Shown: positions 27,583 to 36,317 of the stretch, piece after piece
How the letters are laid out: the number at the start of each line of letters is the position of its first letter
How positions within the stretch are numbered: the stretch's first letter is position 1
From: JABFWF01 sp035539135
GTDB lineage: Bacteria > Pseudomonadota > Gammaproteobacteria > Xanthomonadales > Xanthomonadaceae
NCBI GenBank assembly: GCA_035539135.1
Contig: DATLJD010000014.1
Span: 372,001-436,000 of the forward strand
Length of the DNA stretch: 64,000 nt
Reading direction: 5' to 3'
Translations under genes and position numbers: made by a program
Notes under the pieces: model-generated
Told to the model about the DNA's origin: nothing
The model's database searches: none
Seen by the model: the letters and a program-made list of their open reading frames with translations, nothing else

Positions 27583-28014
27583 ATGATCGACGCAACCGAC
27601 ATCCTGTCCGCCCGCATCCTGGTGGTCGACGACGAACCCGACGCCGCGCGCGCGCTCGCCGAAGCGCTGACGGTCAATGGCTACGGCGCGGTGAGCGCGA
27701 CCACCGAGCCGCGCGCGGTGCGCGAACTGCACCGCGCCAACGACTACGACCTGATCCTGCTCGACATGCACATGCCGGGCATGGATGGCTTCCAGGTGAT
27801 GGAAGGCCTGAAGGAATACGAGCGCGACGGCTACCTGCCGGTGCTGGCGCTGACCGGCGAGGACGGCCACCGCATCCGCGCGCTCAAGTGCGGCGCCAAG
27901 GATTTCCTGCGCAAGCCAGTGGACGTGGACGAACTGCTGCTGCGCGTGCGCAACATGATCGAGGTGCGGCTGCTGTACAAGGAGCGCGCGCTCGCCGCCG
28001 CCCGCGCCGCCTGA
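27583..28014 (+). CDS. Stand-alone response regulator receiver
   Basis: A 143-residue CheY-like protein with no output domain. The acidic pocket is VVDDEPD (about 14-20), the phospho-acceptor is Asp61 in LLDMHMPGMDG, the switch Thr is in ALTGEDG and the Lys is in FLRKPVD. A C-terminal helix (VRNMIEVRLLYKERALAAA) looks like the beginning of a linker such as precedes HD-GYP or DNA-binding domains, but the gene stops. It is divergent from a hybrid histidine kinase, 249 bases away, and is followed after 4 bases by a Nudix gene. The cognate kinase is likely the neighbour, by location only. Confidence 0.88.
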   Translation: MIDATDILSARILVVDDEPDAARALAEALTVNGYGAVSATTEPRAVRELHRANDYDLILLDMHMPGMDGFQVMEGLKEYERDGYLPVLALTGEDGHRIRALKCGAKDFLRKPVDVDELLLRVRNMIEVRLLYKERALAAARAA

Positions 28015-28018
28015 GCGC

Positions 28019-28480
28019 ATGCCGGCGGCCAGCGCGGGGATCCTGCTCTACCGCCGCGACGCCGACGGCTTGCGCGTGCTCCTCGCCCACCCGGGCGGCC
28101 CTTTCTGGCGCAACCGCGACCGCGGCGCGTGGATGCTGCCCAAGGGCGGGATCGGCGAGAACGAAACCGCGGAGGCCGCGGCACGGCGCGAGTTCGAGGA
28201 AGAGCTCGGCCAGCCGGCGGTCGGGCCGCTACAGGCGCTGGGGACGTTGCGCCAGAAGGGCGGCAAGCAGGTCGAGGCGTTCGCGATGGAGGGCGACTTC
28301 GACCCGGCGCGGCTGCGCAGCAACAGCTTCGAATGCGAATGGCCGCCGCGCAGCGGCGCGCGGGCGAGCTTCCCCGAGATCGACGCGGTGCGCTGGTTCG
28401 ACCTGGCGACCGCGCGCGACTGCGTCCTGCCGAGCCAGGCGCCGTTGCTCGAGCGTTTGCAGGTATTGCTGTCGGGATAA
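28019..28480 (+). CDS. Nudix hydrolase
   Basis: A 153-residue hydrolase with a full Nudix box GGIGENETAEAAARREFEEELG (split here: G-x5-E, then REFEEELG), which binds Mg and cleaves X-linked nucleoside diphosphates. The N-terminal SAGILLYRR and HPGGPFWRNRDRGAWMLPKG resemble the group that acts on (di)nucleoside polyphosphates or diphosphoinositol-like substrates; the true substrate is unknown. It starts 4 bases after the receiver stop, so they are co-transcribed. Odd feature: its last 39 bases are part of a 105-bp tandem duplication that continues past the stop (28441-28650). The full-length gene ends in the first copy. Confidence 0.85.
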   Translation: MPAASAGILLYRRDADGLRVLLAHPGGPFWRNRDRGAWMLPKGGIGENETAEAAARREFEEELGQPAVGPLQALGTLRQKGGKQVEAFAMEGDFDPARLRSNSFECEWPPRSGARASFPEIDAVRWFDLATARDCVLPSQAPLLERLQVLLSG

Positions 28481-28650
28481 GCGGGACCGTTGTTCGGACC
28501 GCGGCAATGCTGGGGCGTGTCGGGTGGGAGAGGTAGGCAGGACCGGCGGTTGCTCGAGCGCCTGCAGGTATTGCTGTCGGGATAAGCGGGACCGTTGTTC
28601 GGACCGCGGCAATGCTGGGGCGTGTCGGGTGGGAGAGGTAGGCAGGACCG
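28441..28650. repeat. 105-bp tandem duplication spanning the Nudix gene end and an element end
   Basis: 28441-28545 and 28546-28650 are nearly identical direct copies (a few differences, for example GCGTTTGC against GCGCCTGC). Each holds the last codons and stop of the Nudix gene, a spacer, and the first 24 bases of the palindromic element (GGGTGGGAG...). The full element continues only after the second copy. The 308-base gap 28481-28788 therefore contains a duplicated gene end, element copy B and a partial REP core (GAGCGGAGCC near 28763), with no gene. Confidence 0.9.
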
Positions 28651-28729
28651 TATGCGCCATGGATGGCGCATCCGAGCCTCCATGGATGGATTCACGGCGT
28701 GTCCTGGCTGCCTCTCCCGCCCGGCACGC
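28620..28729 (+). repeat. 110-bp palindromic element, copy B
   Basis: Same length and internal hairpin as copies A and C, in the orientation of copy C. The outermost complementary arms are GCGTGTC and GGCACGC. Its first 31 bases lie in the second unit of the 105-bp tandem duplication; a truncated extra left end is at 28522-28545. Confidence 0.8.
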
Positions 28730-28788
28730 TTCCCCGCCCTGCCACGCCCCTGGGCTTCCGCGAGCGGAGCCTGGTCGGCAGTCCGTCG

Positions 28789-30342
28789 CTACTCCCGGCA
28801 GCCCGCCAACTTCAGCCGCTGGCCCTGGCGCACGGTGTAGCGCGGCGCGCGGATCGCGTTGTCGCGCGCCAGCGTGCGCAGGTCGCACTGGAAGCGGTCG
28901 GCGATGGACGACAGCGTTTCGCCACGCTGCACCTTGTAATGGTTCGGACGATCCGGCGCGCGGGCGGCGGTGCGCAGCGGCGGGCTTTGCACGCTAGCCG
29001 CCCCGGTGGTCGCCGCGCCCATCGGCGCGGACTTGTCGTCCCCGGCCCGGACGATCGCGCGGTCGGGGTCGGCGGTAACCAGCTGTTGCGCCAGCGTCGC
29101 GCGCGGTCCGTCGACGCAGTAGCGCCCGTACAGGCCGACGATCCTCGTCGTCGCGTTGAGGGTGGTGCCGGCCGGAAGCCAGCTGTCGGCCTGGTAGCGC
29201 GGGTTGAGGTTGCGCAGGGCGCGCATGTAGCCCTCGCGCACGCCGCGGTTGCCGAGGCAGATCGTCAGCTCGTAGATCGACGATGGACGCTCCAGGCGCA
29301 GCGGCGCCGGCTTGGCGTCCACCTTCGGGAAGCTCAGGCCGTACTGCTTCGGATGCAGGAACAGCCAGGCCGCCGCGATCACCATCGGCACGTAGTCGCG
29401 GGTCTCCTCGGGGAACTGCGCGTACACGTCCGCGTCCCAGAAGCTGCGCCCGCCGCTGCCCTGGTAGACGCGCAGCGCGCGGCCCTCGCCGCCGTTGTAG
29501 GCGGCCAGCGCCAGCTCGATGCTGCGGTTGAGCTGGCCCATGCGCTCGTTGAGATAGGCGGCGCTCGCCTCCGCCGCCGCGTGCGGGTCGTAGCGGGTGT
29601 CGAACCCGGTCGCGTCCACGCCCAGGCCGAAGCGCTTGCCGGTCGCATACATGAACTGCATCGGCCCGGCGGCGCCGGCGCGCGAGGTCGCATGCACCTT
29701 GCCGTTGGACTCCTTGGCCATGATCCCGAACAGCAGCGCCTCCGGCAGGTGCGCGCGCTCGTACGACGGCCACATCAGCTGGCGCATGTACTGGTAGTTC
29801 TCGTAGCTCTGCAGCAGCGGGCCGCGCATGTCGGTCAGCCAGCGCCGGATCGCCGCCTGCACCGCCGGGTTGTACTGCACCATGGTGTCGAAGCGGTGGG
29901 TGTGGTCGTCGAGCAGGCTGGCCGCGCGCGCCGCCTCGGGCACCGCCGCGTTGAAGGCGACGTCGCCGAGATGGTCGGGATCGGGGTCGGCGGGGTCGAT
30001 CTCGTCGTCCTCCAGCTCCGTCGCCGCGCTGTCGGCCTCAAGCTTGAGCAGGCGCTTGTAGGTCGCCAGCAGGGTCGAGACCTGGCATCCGCGCTGCTTG
30101 CCGCAGGCGGCGACCGCGTCCTCCATGTCCTCCAGCGCGGCATCGCTGTCGCGCTGCGCGTCGGGGTCGTTGTTCGACAGCTTCACCAGCGCCTCGCGGT
30201 AGCGCGCCTCGGCCGCGGCCATCCGCTGCTGGATCGCGTCCGCCGCGGTGGCGTCGCGGCGCCCAGCCTGCGCCGACGGCAGGCAGGCGAGCAGCACGAG
30301 GAGGGTGGGCGCAAGGCGCGTGGCAAGGCCGGCAGGCTTCAT
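28789..30342 (-). CDS. Membrane-bound lytic murein transglycosylase (MltD-like) with LysM domain
   Basis: A 517-residue envelope enzyme cleaving the MurNAc-GlcNAc bond of peptidoglycan to 1,6-anhydro products. A signal peptide covers 1-26 (LLVLLACLPSAQA). An alpha-helical domain follows (about 30-190). The SLT domain has catalytic Glu211 in GIMAKESNGKVHATSRAGA, then GPMQFM and LAAYNGGEGRAL. The C-terminus (about 468-513) is a LysM domain (HYKVQRGETLSSIADRF). I chose the ATG at 30342; one at 30351 is possible. The central linker is acidic. It is a single gene, divergent from the HerA-like ATPase gene. Confidence 0.88.
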   Translation of the reverse strand: MKPAGLATRLAPTLLVLLACLPSAQAGRRDATAADAIQQRMAAAEARYREALVKLSNNDPDAQRDSDAALEDMEDAVAACGKQRGCQVSTLLATYKRLLKLEADSAATELEDDEIDPADPDPDHLGDVAFNAAVPEAARAASLLDDHTHRFDTMVQYNPAVQAAIRRWLTDMRGPLLQSYENYQYMRQLMWPSYERAHLPEALLFGIMAKESNGKVHATSRAGAAGPMQFMYATGKRFGLGVDATGFDTRYDPHAAAEASAAYLNERMGQLNRSIELALAAYNGGEGRALRVYQGSGGRSFWDADVYAQFPEETRDYVPMVIAAAWLFLHPKQYGLSFPKVDAKPAPLRLERPSSIYELTICLGNRGVREGYMRALRNLNPRYQADSWLPAGTTLNATTRIVGLYGRYCVDGPRATLAQQLVTADPDRAIVRAGDDKSAPMGAATTGAASVQSPPLRTAARAPDRPNHYKVQRGETLSSIADRFQCDLRTLARDNAIRAPRYTVRQGQRLKLAGCRE

Positions 30343-30466
30343 GACGATCATGTGAAAAACCAGTGGAAGCCGCAGCTTGCCTGCGCACACCGCGTGAAAA
30401 CAAGGGAACCCGTCGCAGCGCGCACGCCAGGCCACGTGAATGGGTGAGAAGCACGCCCGCCGCGCA

Positions 30467-30472
30467 TAGAAT
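30467..30472 (+). promoter_or_regulatory. Probable -10 box of the HerA-like ATPase gene
   Basis: TAGAAT 24 bases before the ATG at 30497. There is no clear -35 box. Same TAGAAT form as seen before purB, pcp and dinB. Confidence 0.4.
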
Positions 30473-30496
30473 CGCCGCGTTCACACGGAGCCGGAC

Positions 30497-32011
30497 ATGC
30501 CCCCCATCCTCGTCGGCAAGGCCACCACCACGCCCGCCAGCGGCCAAGTCCTCCTGCAGCCGCGCTACGGCAACCGCCATGGCCTGGTCGCCGGTGCCAC
30601 CGGCACCGGCAAGACCGTGACCCTGATGACGATCGCGGAAGGCTTCTCGCGGATCGGCGTCCCGGTCTTCCTCGCCGACGTGAAGGGCGACGTCGCCGGC
30701 CTCGCGGTGGCGGGCGCGGACGGCCCGACGCTGCGGCAGCGCATCGCCGACATCGGCATCGCCGACTGGCGCCCGGAAGCGACGCCGACGATCTTCTGGG
30801 ACCTGTACGGCCGGCTTGGCCATCCGGTGCGCACCACCGTCAGCGAGATGGGCCCGTTGCTGCTGTCGCGCATCCTCGAGCTCAACGACACCCAGGCCGG
30901 CGTGCTCGACATCGTCTTCAAGCTGGCCGACGACCGCGGCCTGCTGCTGCTCGACCTGGAAGACCTGCGCGCCCTGCTCGGCCTGGTCGCCGCCGAGCGC
31001 AAGGACATCTCGACGTCCTACGGCCTGGTCAGCAGCCAGTCGGTGGGCGCGATCCAGCGCGCGCTGCTGCGGCTGGAGCAGGAAGGCGGCACGCAGTTCT
31101 TCGGCGAGCCCGCGCTGGAGCTGTCCGACCTGATGCGCACCACGCCCGACGGCCGCGGCGTGGTCGGCATCCTCGCCGCCGACCAGCTGGTGCTCAAGCC
31201 GCGGCTGTACGCGAGTTTCCTGCTGTGGCTGCTGTCGGAGCTGTTCGAGCAGCTGCCGGAGGTCGGCGACCTCGACAAGCCGAAGCTGGTGTTCGTGTTC
31301 GACGAGGCGCACCTGCTGTTCGACGACGCGCCGCCGGCGCTGCAGCAGCGGATCGAGCAGGTCGTGCGGCTGATCCGCTCCAAGGGCGTGGGCGTGTACT
31401 TCTGCTCGCAGTTCCCCGACGACGTGCCGGACGCGATCCTCGGCCAGCTCGGCAACCGGGTGCAGCACGCGCTGCGCGCGTTCACCCCGCGCGACCAGAA
31501 GGCGGTGCGCACCGCGGCCGAGACCTTCGTGCCCAACCCGGCGCTGGACGTCGCCGCCGCGATCGGCCAGCTCGGCGTCGGCGAGGCGCTGGCGTCCATG
31601 CTGGGCGAGAAGGCGGTGCCGCAGCCGGTCGAGCGCACGCTGGTCGCGCCGCCGCGCTGCCGGATGGGCGCGATCACCGACGCCGAGCGCGCGCAGGTCC
31701 GTGCCGGCAGCCCGGTCGGCGCGAAGTACGACCGCGCGATCGACCGCGAGTCGGCGGCCGAACTGCTGGCGCGCAAGGCCGAGGCGGCGAGCGCGCAGGC
31801 GAAGGCGCCGCCGGCGCGCACCCGCGCCCAGGACGAGGCCGAGGACCCCGGCTTCGGCCGGGCGGTCAAGGACGCGGTATTTGGCACCCGCCGCCGCCAG
31901 GGCATGGTCGAGAGCATGGCCAAACAGGCCGCGCGCACGGTCGGCAACCAGATCGGCCGGCAGATCCTGCGCGGGCTGCTCGGCGGCATCTTCGGCGGCA
32001 GTCGCCGCTGA
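30497..32011 (+). CDS. HerA/VirB4-like ATPase (DUF853, YjgR family)
   Basis: A 504-residue P-loop ATPase. Walker A is GATGTGKT (33-40), Walker B is LVFVFDEAHLLFDD, and FLADVKGDVAGLAVAG follows the first strand as in the DUF853/YjgR family. The C-terminal 100 residues are Ala/Arg/Lys-rich and end GLLGGIFGGSRR, resembling the glycine-rich tail of E. coli YjgR. HerA-like enzymes pump or remodel DNA; the role of YjgR is unknown. No NurA nuclease gene is nearby. The next gene, greB, starts 4 bases after the stop. Confidence 0.88.
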   Translation: MPPILVGKATTTPASGQVLLQPRYGNRHGLVAGATGTGKTVTLMTIAEGFSRIGVPVFLADVKGDVAGLAVAGADGPTLRQRIADIGIADWRPEATPTIFWDLYGRLGHPVRTTVSEMGPLLLSRILELNDTQAGVLDIVFKLADDRGLLLLDLEDLRALLGLVAAERKDISTSYGLVSSQSVGAIQRALLRLEQEGGTQFFGEPALELSDLMRTTPDGRGVVGILAADQLVLKPRLYASFLLWLLSELFEQLPEVGDLDKPKLVFVFDEAHLLFDDAPPALQQRIEQVVRLIRSKGVGVYFCSQFPDDVPDAILGQLGNRVQHALRAFTPRDQKAVRTAAETFVPNPALDVAAAIGQLGVGEALASMLGEKAVPQPVERTLVAPPRCRMGAITDAERAQVRAGSPVGAKYDRAIDRESAAELLARKAEAASAQAKAPPARTRAQDEAEDPGFGRAVKDAVFGTRRRQGMVESMAKQAARTVGNQIGRQILRGLLGGIFGGSRR

Positions 32012-32015
32012 CCGC

Positions 32016-32522
32016 ATGTCGCGCTGGCGCCCGCCCGCGGAGAAGAGCACCGCGCTGATCACGCCGCAGGGGCACGCGCGGCTGAAGGCCGAACTGGACG
32101 ACCTGTGGCGGGTCAAGCGGCCCGAGGTAGTCAGGGCGCTGGCCGCCGCCGCGGCGGAGGGCGACCGCTCGGAGAATGCCGAATACACCTACCGCAAGAA
32201 GCAACTCGGCGAGATCGACCGCCGCGTGCGCTACCTCAGCAAGCGGCTGGAATCCCTGCGCGTGGTGGACGCGCCGCCGTCCGACCGCGAGGCGGTGTTC
32301 TTCGGCGCCTACGTCGAGGTGGAGGACGTGGCCAGCGGCGCGCTGTCGCGCTACCGCATCGTCGGCCCGGACGAGACCGACGCCAGGCAGGGCTGGATCA
32401 GCATCGACTCGCCGCTGGCGCGGGCGATGCTGAAGAAGCGGATCGACGACGAATTCGAGGCGGCATTGCCAGGCGGCATCGCGCGCTACGCGATCGTGGA
32501 CGTGTCCTACGACGCGAGCTGA
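32016..32522 (+). CDS. greB: Transcription elongation factor GreB
   Basis: A 168-residue secondary-channel factor that stimulates RNA cleavage by backtracked RNA polymerase. The N-terminal coiled coil (LITPQGHARLKAELDDLW, then GDRSENAEYTYRKKQLGEID) carries the conserved acidic tip residues D and E of the DRSENAEY motif. The C-terminal FKBP-like domain has YVEVEDVASGALSRYRIVGPDE. The RRVRYLSKRLESLRVVD stretch, with basic patch, and the overall length favour GreB over GreA. It starts 4 bases after the HerA-like gene and probably shares its transcript. The ATG at 32016 is the only good start. Confidence 0.9.
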   Translation: MSRWRPPAEKSTALITPQGHARLKAELDDLWRVKRPEVVRALAAAAAEGDRSENAEYTYRKKQLGEIDRRVRYLSKRLESLRVVDAPPSDREAVFFGAYVEVEDVASGALSRYRIVGPDETDARQGWISIDSPLARAMLKKRIDDEFEAALPGGIARYAIVDVSYDAS

Positions 32523-32565
32523 CGCGACACCGTCGTTCCGGCCACGGCCCGGGCCGTCGCGCGGC

Positions 32566-33510
32566 TCAGCGCGCGACGATCTCCACCCGCCGGTTCTTCG
32601 CCCGCCCCGCCTCGTCCGCATTGGACGCCACCGGGGCCAGGCTGGCGACGCCGCTGGCCAGCAGCCGCCCCGCAGCGATCCCGTGTTCGCCGGTGAGCGC
32701 CGTCACCACCGCCTGCGCGCGCCGCTTCGACAGCGCCAGGTTGTGCTCGTGGCTGCCCTGGCCGTCGGTATGGCCGACGACGTGCAACCGCAGCTGCGGG
32801 GTCGCCTTCAGCAACTTCGCCACTTCGGCGATCGCAGCGCGCGAGGCAGGCAGGGGCACGTCGCTGTCGCTGTCGAACTGGATGCCGTACACGGCGACGT
32901 GGCCGGTGGCGTCGATCGCCTTCTCCATCGCCGCCGCGTCGACGGTCACCAGCTTCGTCTCCATCGGCCGGGTTTCCACCGTCACCGTGCGCACGTACAC
33001 GCGGTCCCTGGTCGGCCCGCCGACGCCGTAGTTCTTGACCACGAACACGCTGGCCCAGGTGTCGCCCTTGCGCGCGGCGATGTAGCGCTGGCCCTTCGGC
33101 GTTTCCTGGAACCCGCGGTAGCCGGCGCCGGCGATGTGGTTGAAGTCGCGTCCACCGCAGTCGGCGTCGCTGCAGGCGTACAGGGTGTCGAAGCCCTTCG
33201 CTTCCAGCGCGTCCTCGTAGTTGCGCATGACCTCCAGCGTGGTGCGTTCGGCCGGGATCTCGTAGCGCACGTCGGTGACCCGGCCCTCGAGGTTGCGGCT
33301 GGTCGCGAGGCGGCCGCGCGCGGTGGCCTTGCCGGTGGGCAGGACGTACGCGTCGAAGGCTTCCTGCGTGTAGTAGACGATCCGCGCGCCGGGGAAGCGC
33401 TGGCCGATCCCGGGCGGATCCTTGGCCCCGGCGATGTCGCCGTCGGCGGCGAAGGCCGCACCGGCGCAGGCGGACAGGAGCAGCAGGGCGAAGGCGCGCG
33501 ACAGGCGCAT
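32566..33510 (-). CDS. OmpA-family protein with N-terminal DUF4892
   Basis: A 314-residue exported protein with signal peptide 1-21 (LLLLSACAGAAFA). Residues about 30-170 match the DUF4892 pattern: GARIVYYTQEAFDAYVLPTG, then YEDALEAKGFDTLYACSDADCGG. Residues about 205-314 are an OmpA-like peptidoglycan-binding domain (GIQFDSDSDVPLPAS, then VVGHTDGQGSHEHNLALSKRRAQAV, with NRRVEIVAR at the end). It is probably a periplasmic or outer-membrane protein anchored to the cell wall. The ATG at 33510 matches the signal peptide. It lies 43 bases from greB, convergent, and 68 bases downstream of another exported protein of the same strand. Confidence 0.85.
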   Translation of the reverse strand: MRLSRAFALLLLSACAGAAFAADGDIAGAKDPPGIGQRFPGARIVYYTQEAFDAYVLPTGKATARGRLATSRNLEGRVTDVRYEIPAERTTLEVMRNYEDALEAKGFDTLYACSDADCGGRDFNHIAGAGYRGFQETPKGQRYIAARKGDTWASVFVVKNYGVGGPTRDRVYVRTVTVETRPMETKLVTVDAAAMEKAIDATGHVAVYGIQFDSDSDVPLPASRAAIAEVAKLLKATPQLRLHVVGHTDGQGSHEHNLALSKRRAQAVVTALTGEHGIAAGRLLASGVASLAPVASNADEAGRAKNRRVEIVAR

Positions 33511-33578
33511 GGGCAGGTCTCCGGCGGGCGTCAACTGCTCAATACGCAATCGCCGCGCCCCGGGGGCCAGCGCGACGC

Positions 33579-34148
33579 TCAGCGGCCGCCAGCACCCGCG
33601 TGGTAGCTCGCCACCAGCTGGGTGAACGCCGGCAACGCGGCCTCGTGCTCGAGGATGCCCTCGGCGCTGAGCGCGAACACCAGGTAGTGGTCGCCCTCCT
33701 CGCCGTAGGCGATGGTCTCCCAGTGCGCCTTGCCGTCCTTGCCCGGCGACATGCGCACGGCGGACAGGCGGCGGCCGTCGCCGTCGGCGAACGACAGCCC
33801 GGTCTTGACCTCGAGCCCCGCGTACTGGCGGCGGAAGGCGGCGATGTCCTGGGCGATGAACGCGGCCAGCGTGGCAGGTTGCCCTTCCTTCGGCACCGCC
33901 TTGGCGTACATCACCGCGAGCGCATTGCCGAAGCGGCTGCCGGCGGGGGCGAAGGCGGCGGCACGGTAGTGCGCGCTCGCGCCCTGCTTGCGCTCCCAGC
34001 CCCGGGGCGCCGCCACCGTCGGCTCCTGCCACAGGCAGGAACCACCGCCCTCGCCGCCGCAGTCGCCGAGCACCGGCTCCAGCCCCGCCCGCGCGGCGGG
34101 CACCAGGGTCATCAGCAACAGTCCGGCCAGCCAGGTGCGTGCGCGCAT
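33579..34148 (-). CDS. Exported protein of unknown function
   Basis: A 189-residue protein with a Sec signal (1-22, LLLMTLVPAARA). The mature part opens with a Cys pair (GDCGGEGGGSCLW), likely a disulfide. The body is alpha-beta-like (FGNALAVMYAKAVPKEG, then YAGLEVKTGLSFADGDGRRL, ending LVASYHAGAGGR). I do not recognise a family. The ATG at 34148 is supported by GGAGAGAG upstream. It is upstream of and on the same strand as the OmpA/DUF4892 gene, which suggests a shared envelope role. Alternative in-frame starts upstream overlap the opposite gene end and lack a ribosome site. Confidence 0.7.
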   Translation of the reverse strand: MRARTWLAGLLLMTLVPAARAGLEPVLGDCGGEGGGSCLWQEPTVAAPRGWERKQGASAHYRAAAFAPAGSRFGNALAVMYAKAVPKEGQPATLAAFIAQDIAAFRRQYAGLEVKTGLSFADGDGRRLSAVRMSPGKDGKAHWETIAYGEEGDHYLVFALSAEGILEHEAALPAFTQLVASYHAGAGGR

Positions 34149-34203
34149 GGGTCTCTCTCCTTGGGGGACGTGCCATCGACCGTTTGCGGCGGCCGGGGTT
34201 CCG

Positions 34204-35547
34204 TCAGGCGACCTCGCCGTAGAGGTCGTGCTCGTCGCTGCCGAGGATCTCGACGTCAACGAACTGGCCCGGCTGCAGGCCGGCGGCGGCGCCGTCCTGG
34301 ATCTGCACCAGGCCGTCGATCTCCGGCGCGTCGGCGCGCGAACGCGCAATCGCCAGTTCACCGTCGATCGCATCCACCAGGCAGCGCTGCACGCTGCCGA
34401 CCTTCGCTTCCAGGCGCGCGGCGGAAATCGCCGCCTGCCGTTCCATGAAGCGCGCCAGCCGTTCCTGCTTGACGGCTTCCGGCACCGGATCCGGCAGGTC
34501 GTTGGCGGCGGCGCCTTCCACCGGCGAATAGGCGAAGGCGCCGACGCGGTCGAGCTGCGCCTCGTCGAGGAAATCCAGCAATGCCTCGAACTCTTCCTCG
34601 GTCTCGCCCGGGAAGCCGACGATGAAGGTCGAGCGGATGGTCAGTTCCGGACAGGTCGCCCGCCAGCCGTGGATGCGCTCGAGCGTGCGCTCGACCGCGC
34701 CCGGCCGCTTCATCAGCCGCAGGATGCGCGGGCTGGCGTGCTGGAACGGAATGTCGAGGTACGGCAACACCTTGCCCTCGGCCATCAGCGGGATCACCCG
34801 GTCCACGTGCGGATACGGATAGACGTAATGCAGGCGCGTCCAGATGCCGAGTTCGGACAGGCCCTCGCATAGGGACTGCATTCGGGTTTCGTATTCGCGG
34901 CCGCGCCAGGCGCGCGCGGCGTAGCGCAGGTCGACGCCGTAGGCGGAGGTGTCCTGGGACACCACCAGCAGTTCCTTCACCCCGCCCATCGCCAGCTTCT
35001 CGGCCTCGCGCAACACCTCGTCGACCGGCCGCGAGACCAGGTCGCCGCGCATCGACGGGATGATGCAGAAGCTGCAGCGGTGGTTGCAGCCTTCGGAAAT
35101 CTTCAGGTAGGCGTAGTGCTTCGGCGTCAGCTTGATGCCGACGTCGTCGGCGCGGCGCGGCAAAAGGTCGAGAAAGGGATCGTGCGCGGGCGGCGCCGCT
35201 GCGTGCACCGCGTGCATCACGCTGGCGTAGTCCTGCGGGCCGGTGATCGCGAGCACGCCGGGGTGGGCGTCGCGGATCACGTCGGCGCGCTTGCCGAGGC
35301 AGCCGGTGACGATCACCTTGCCGTTCTCCGCCAGCGCCTCGCCGATCGCGTCCAGCGATTCCGCGACCGCGGCGTCGATGAAGCCGCAGGTGTTGACGAC
35401 CACCACGTCGGCGTCGTCGTAGGTCTGCACCAGGTCGTAGCCCTCGACCTTGAGCTGGGTGAGGATGCGTTCGGAATCCACCAGCGCCTTCGGGCAACCG
35501 AGGCTGACGAATCCGACCTTGCGGTTGCGGGAAGCGGCGTCTTGCAT
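34204..35547 (-). CDS. rimO: Ribosomal protein S12 methylthiotransferase
   Basis: A 447-residue radical-SAM enzyme that adds a methylthio group to Asp88/89 of S12. The N-terminal UPF0004 domain holds the second Fe-S cluster (C18, C54, C83). The radical-SAM cluster is CNHRCSFC (C154, C158, C161). A TRAM domain closes the protein (about 380-447, ending GSDEHDLYGEVA). SLGCPKALVDSERI and SMRGDLVSRPV separate it from MiaB. The ATG at 35547 gives the standard N-terminus. A -10-like TATACT lies at 35598-35603 on the minus strand, 51 bases upstream. The gene is divergent from a dienelactone-hydrolase gene. Confidence 0.93.
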   Translation of the reverse strand: MQDAASRNRKVGFVSLGCPKALVDSERILTQLKVEGYDLVQTYDDADVVVVNTCGFIDAAVAESLDAIGEALAENGKVIVTGCLGKRADVIRDAHPGVLAITGPQDYASVMHAVHAAAPPAHDPFLDLLPRRADDVGIKLTPKHYAYLKISEGCNHRCSFCIIPSMRGDLVSRPVDEVLREAEKLAMGGVKELLVVSQDTSAYGVDLRYAARAWRGREYETRMQSLCEGLSELGIWTRLHYVYPYPHVDRVIPLMAEGKVLPYLDIPFQHASPRILRLMKRPGAVERTLERIHGWRATCPELTIRSTFIVGFPGETEEEFEALLDFLDEAQLDRVGAFAYSPVEGAAANDLPDPVPEAVKQERLARFMERQAAISAARLEAKVGSVQRCLVDAIDGELAIARSRADAPEIDGLVQIQDGAAAGLQPGQFVDVEILGSDEHDLYGEVA

Positions 35548-35597
35548 GGGCACGGCGAAGGAAGCCTCGGCGGCTTCCGGTCGAAAACGGGCCGCGC

Positions 35598-35603
35598 AGT
35601 ATA
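35598..35603 (-). promoter_or_regulatory. Probable -10 box of rimO
   Basis: Reads TATACT on the minus strand, 51 bases before the rimO ATG. The divergent gene has TAGGAT at 35628-35633 on the plus strand, 19 bases before its ATG. Confidence 0.4.
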
Positions 35604-35651
35604 TCCGCGCGGGCACGCCGGCCGGCGTAGGATGGCCGCCGGAGGTGAACC

Positions 35652-36317
35652 ATGGGCGAATGGCGGGAGCTGGCCACGCCCCGCGGCACGGTGCAGGCCT
35701 GGCTGGCGCGGCCTGAACAGGCGCCGCGCGGGGCGGTGGTGGTCGTGCAGGAGATCTTCGGGGTGACCGCGCACGTGCGCGCCGTGGCCGGCCGCTTCGC
35801 CGAAGCCGGCTACCTGGCGATGGCGCCGGCCTTCTTCGACCTGGTCGAGCCGGGCGTGGAACTGGCCTACGACCAGGCCGGCATCGAGCGCGGCCGCGTC
35901 CTGATCGGCGAACTCGGGCTGGAACGCGCGCTGGAGGTCGTGGACGCCGCGGCGCGGACCCTGCGCGCGGAGGCTGGCCCGGTCGGCGTGGTCGGCTTCT
36001 GCTGGGGCGGCACGGTCGCCTTCCTGTCCGCGACCCGGCTCGGCCTGCCGGCGGTGAGCTATTACGGCGCGCGCAACGTCCAGTTCCTCGACGAGCAGGC
36101 GCGCGCAGCGCTGATGTTCCACTTCGGCGGGCACGACCGCAGCATTCCGCCGGAGGCGATCGCGGCGCACCGGGAGAAGCAGCCGCAGGCGCAGGTCTTC
36201 ATCTACGCGGATGCCGACCACGCATTCAATCGCGATCCCGACCCGCCCTACGAGCCCGCCAGCGCGGCGCTGGCCTGGCGGCGCACCCTCGATTTCCTCG
36301 CGGAGCACCTGTCATGA
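35652..36317 (+). CDS. Dienelactone hydrolase family protein
   Basis: A 221-residue alpha/beta hydrolase. The nucleophile is Cys117 in GFCWGG, with Asp162 in FGGHDRSIP and His190 in ADADHAF, the dienelactone hydrolase triad. AVVVVQEIFGV is the oxyanion-forming block. Relatives open lactones in aromatic degradation, but many chromosomal copies have unknown substrates, and no aromatic pathway is seen here. It overlaps the HIT gene by 4 bases (ATGA), starting a run of coupled genes through pxpB and pxpC. Confidence 0.88.
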   Translation: MGEWRELATPRGTVQAWLARPEQAPRGAVVVVQEIFGVTAHVRAVAGRFAEAGYLAMAPAFFDLVEPGVELAYDQAGIERGRVLIGELGLERALEVVDAAARTLRAEAGPVGVVGFCWGGTVAFLSATRLGLPAVSYYGARNVQFLDEQARAALMFHFGGHDRSIPPEAIAAHREKQPQAQVFIYADADHAFNRDPDPPYEPASAALAWRRTLDFLAEHLS

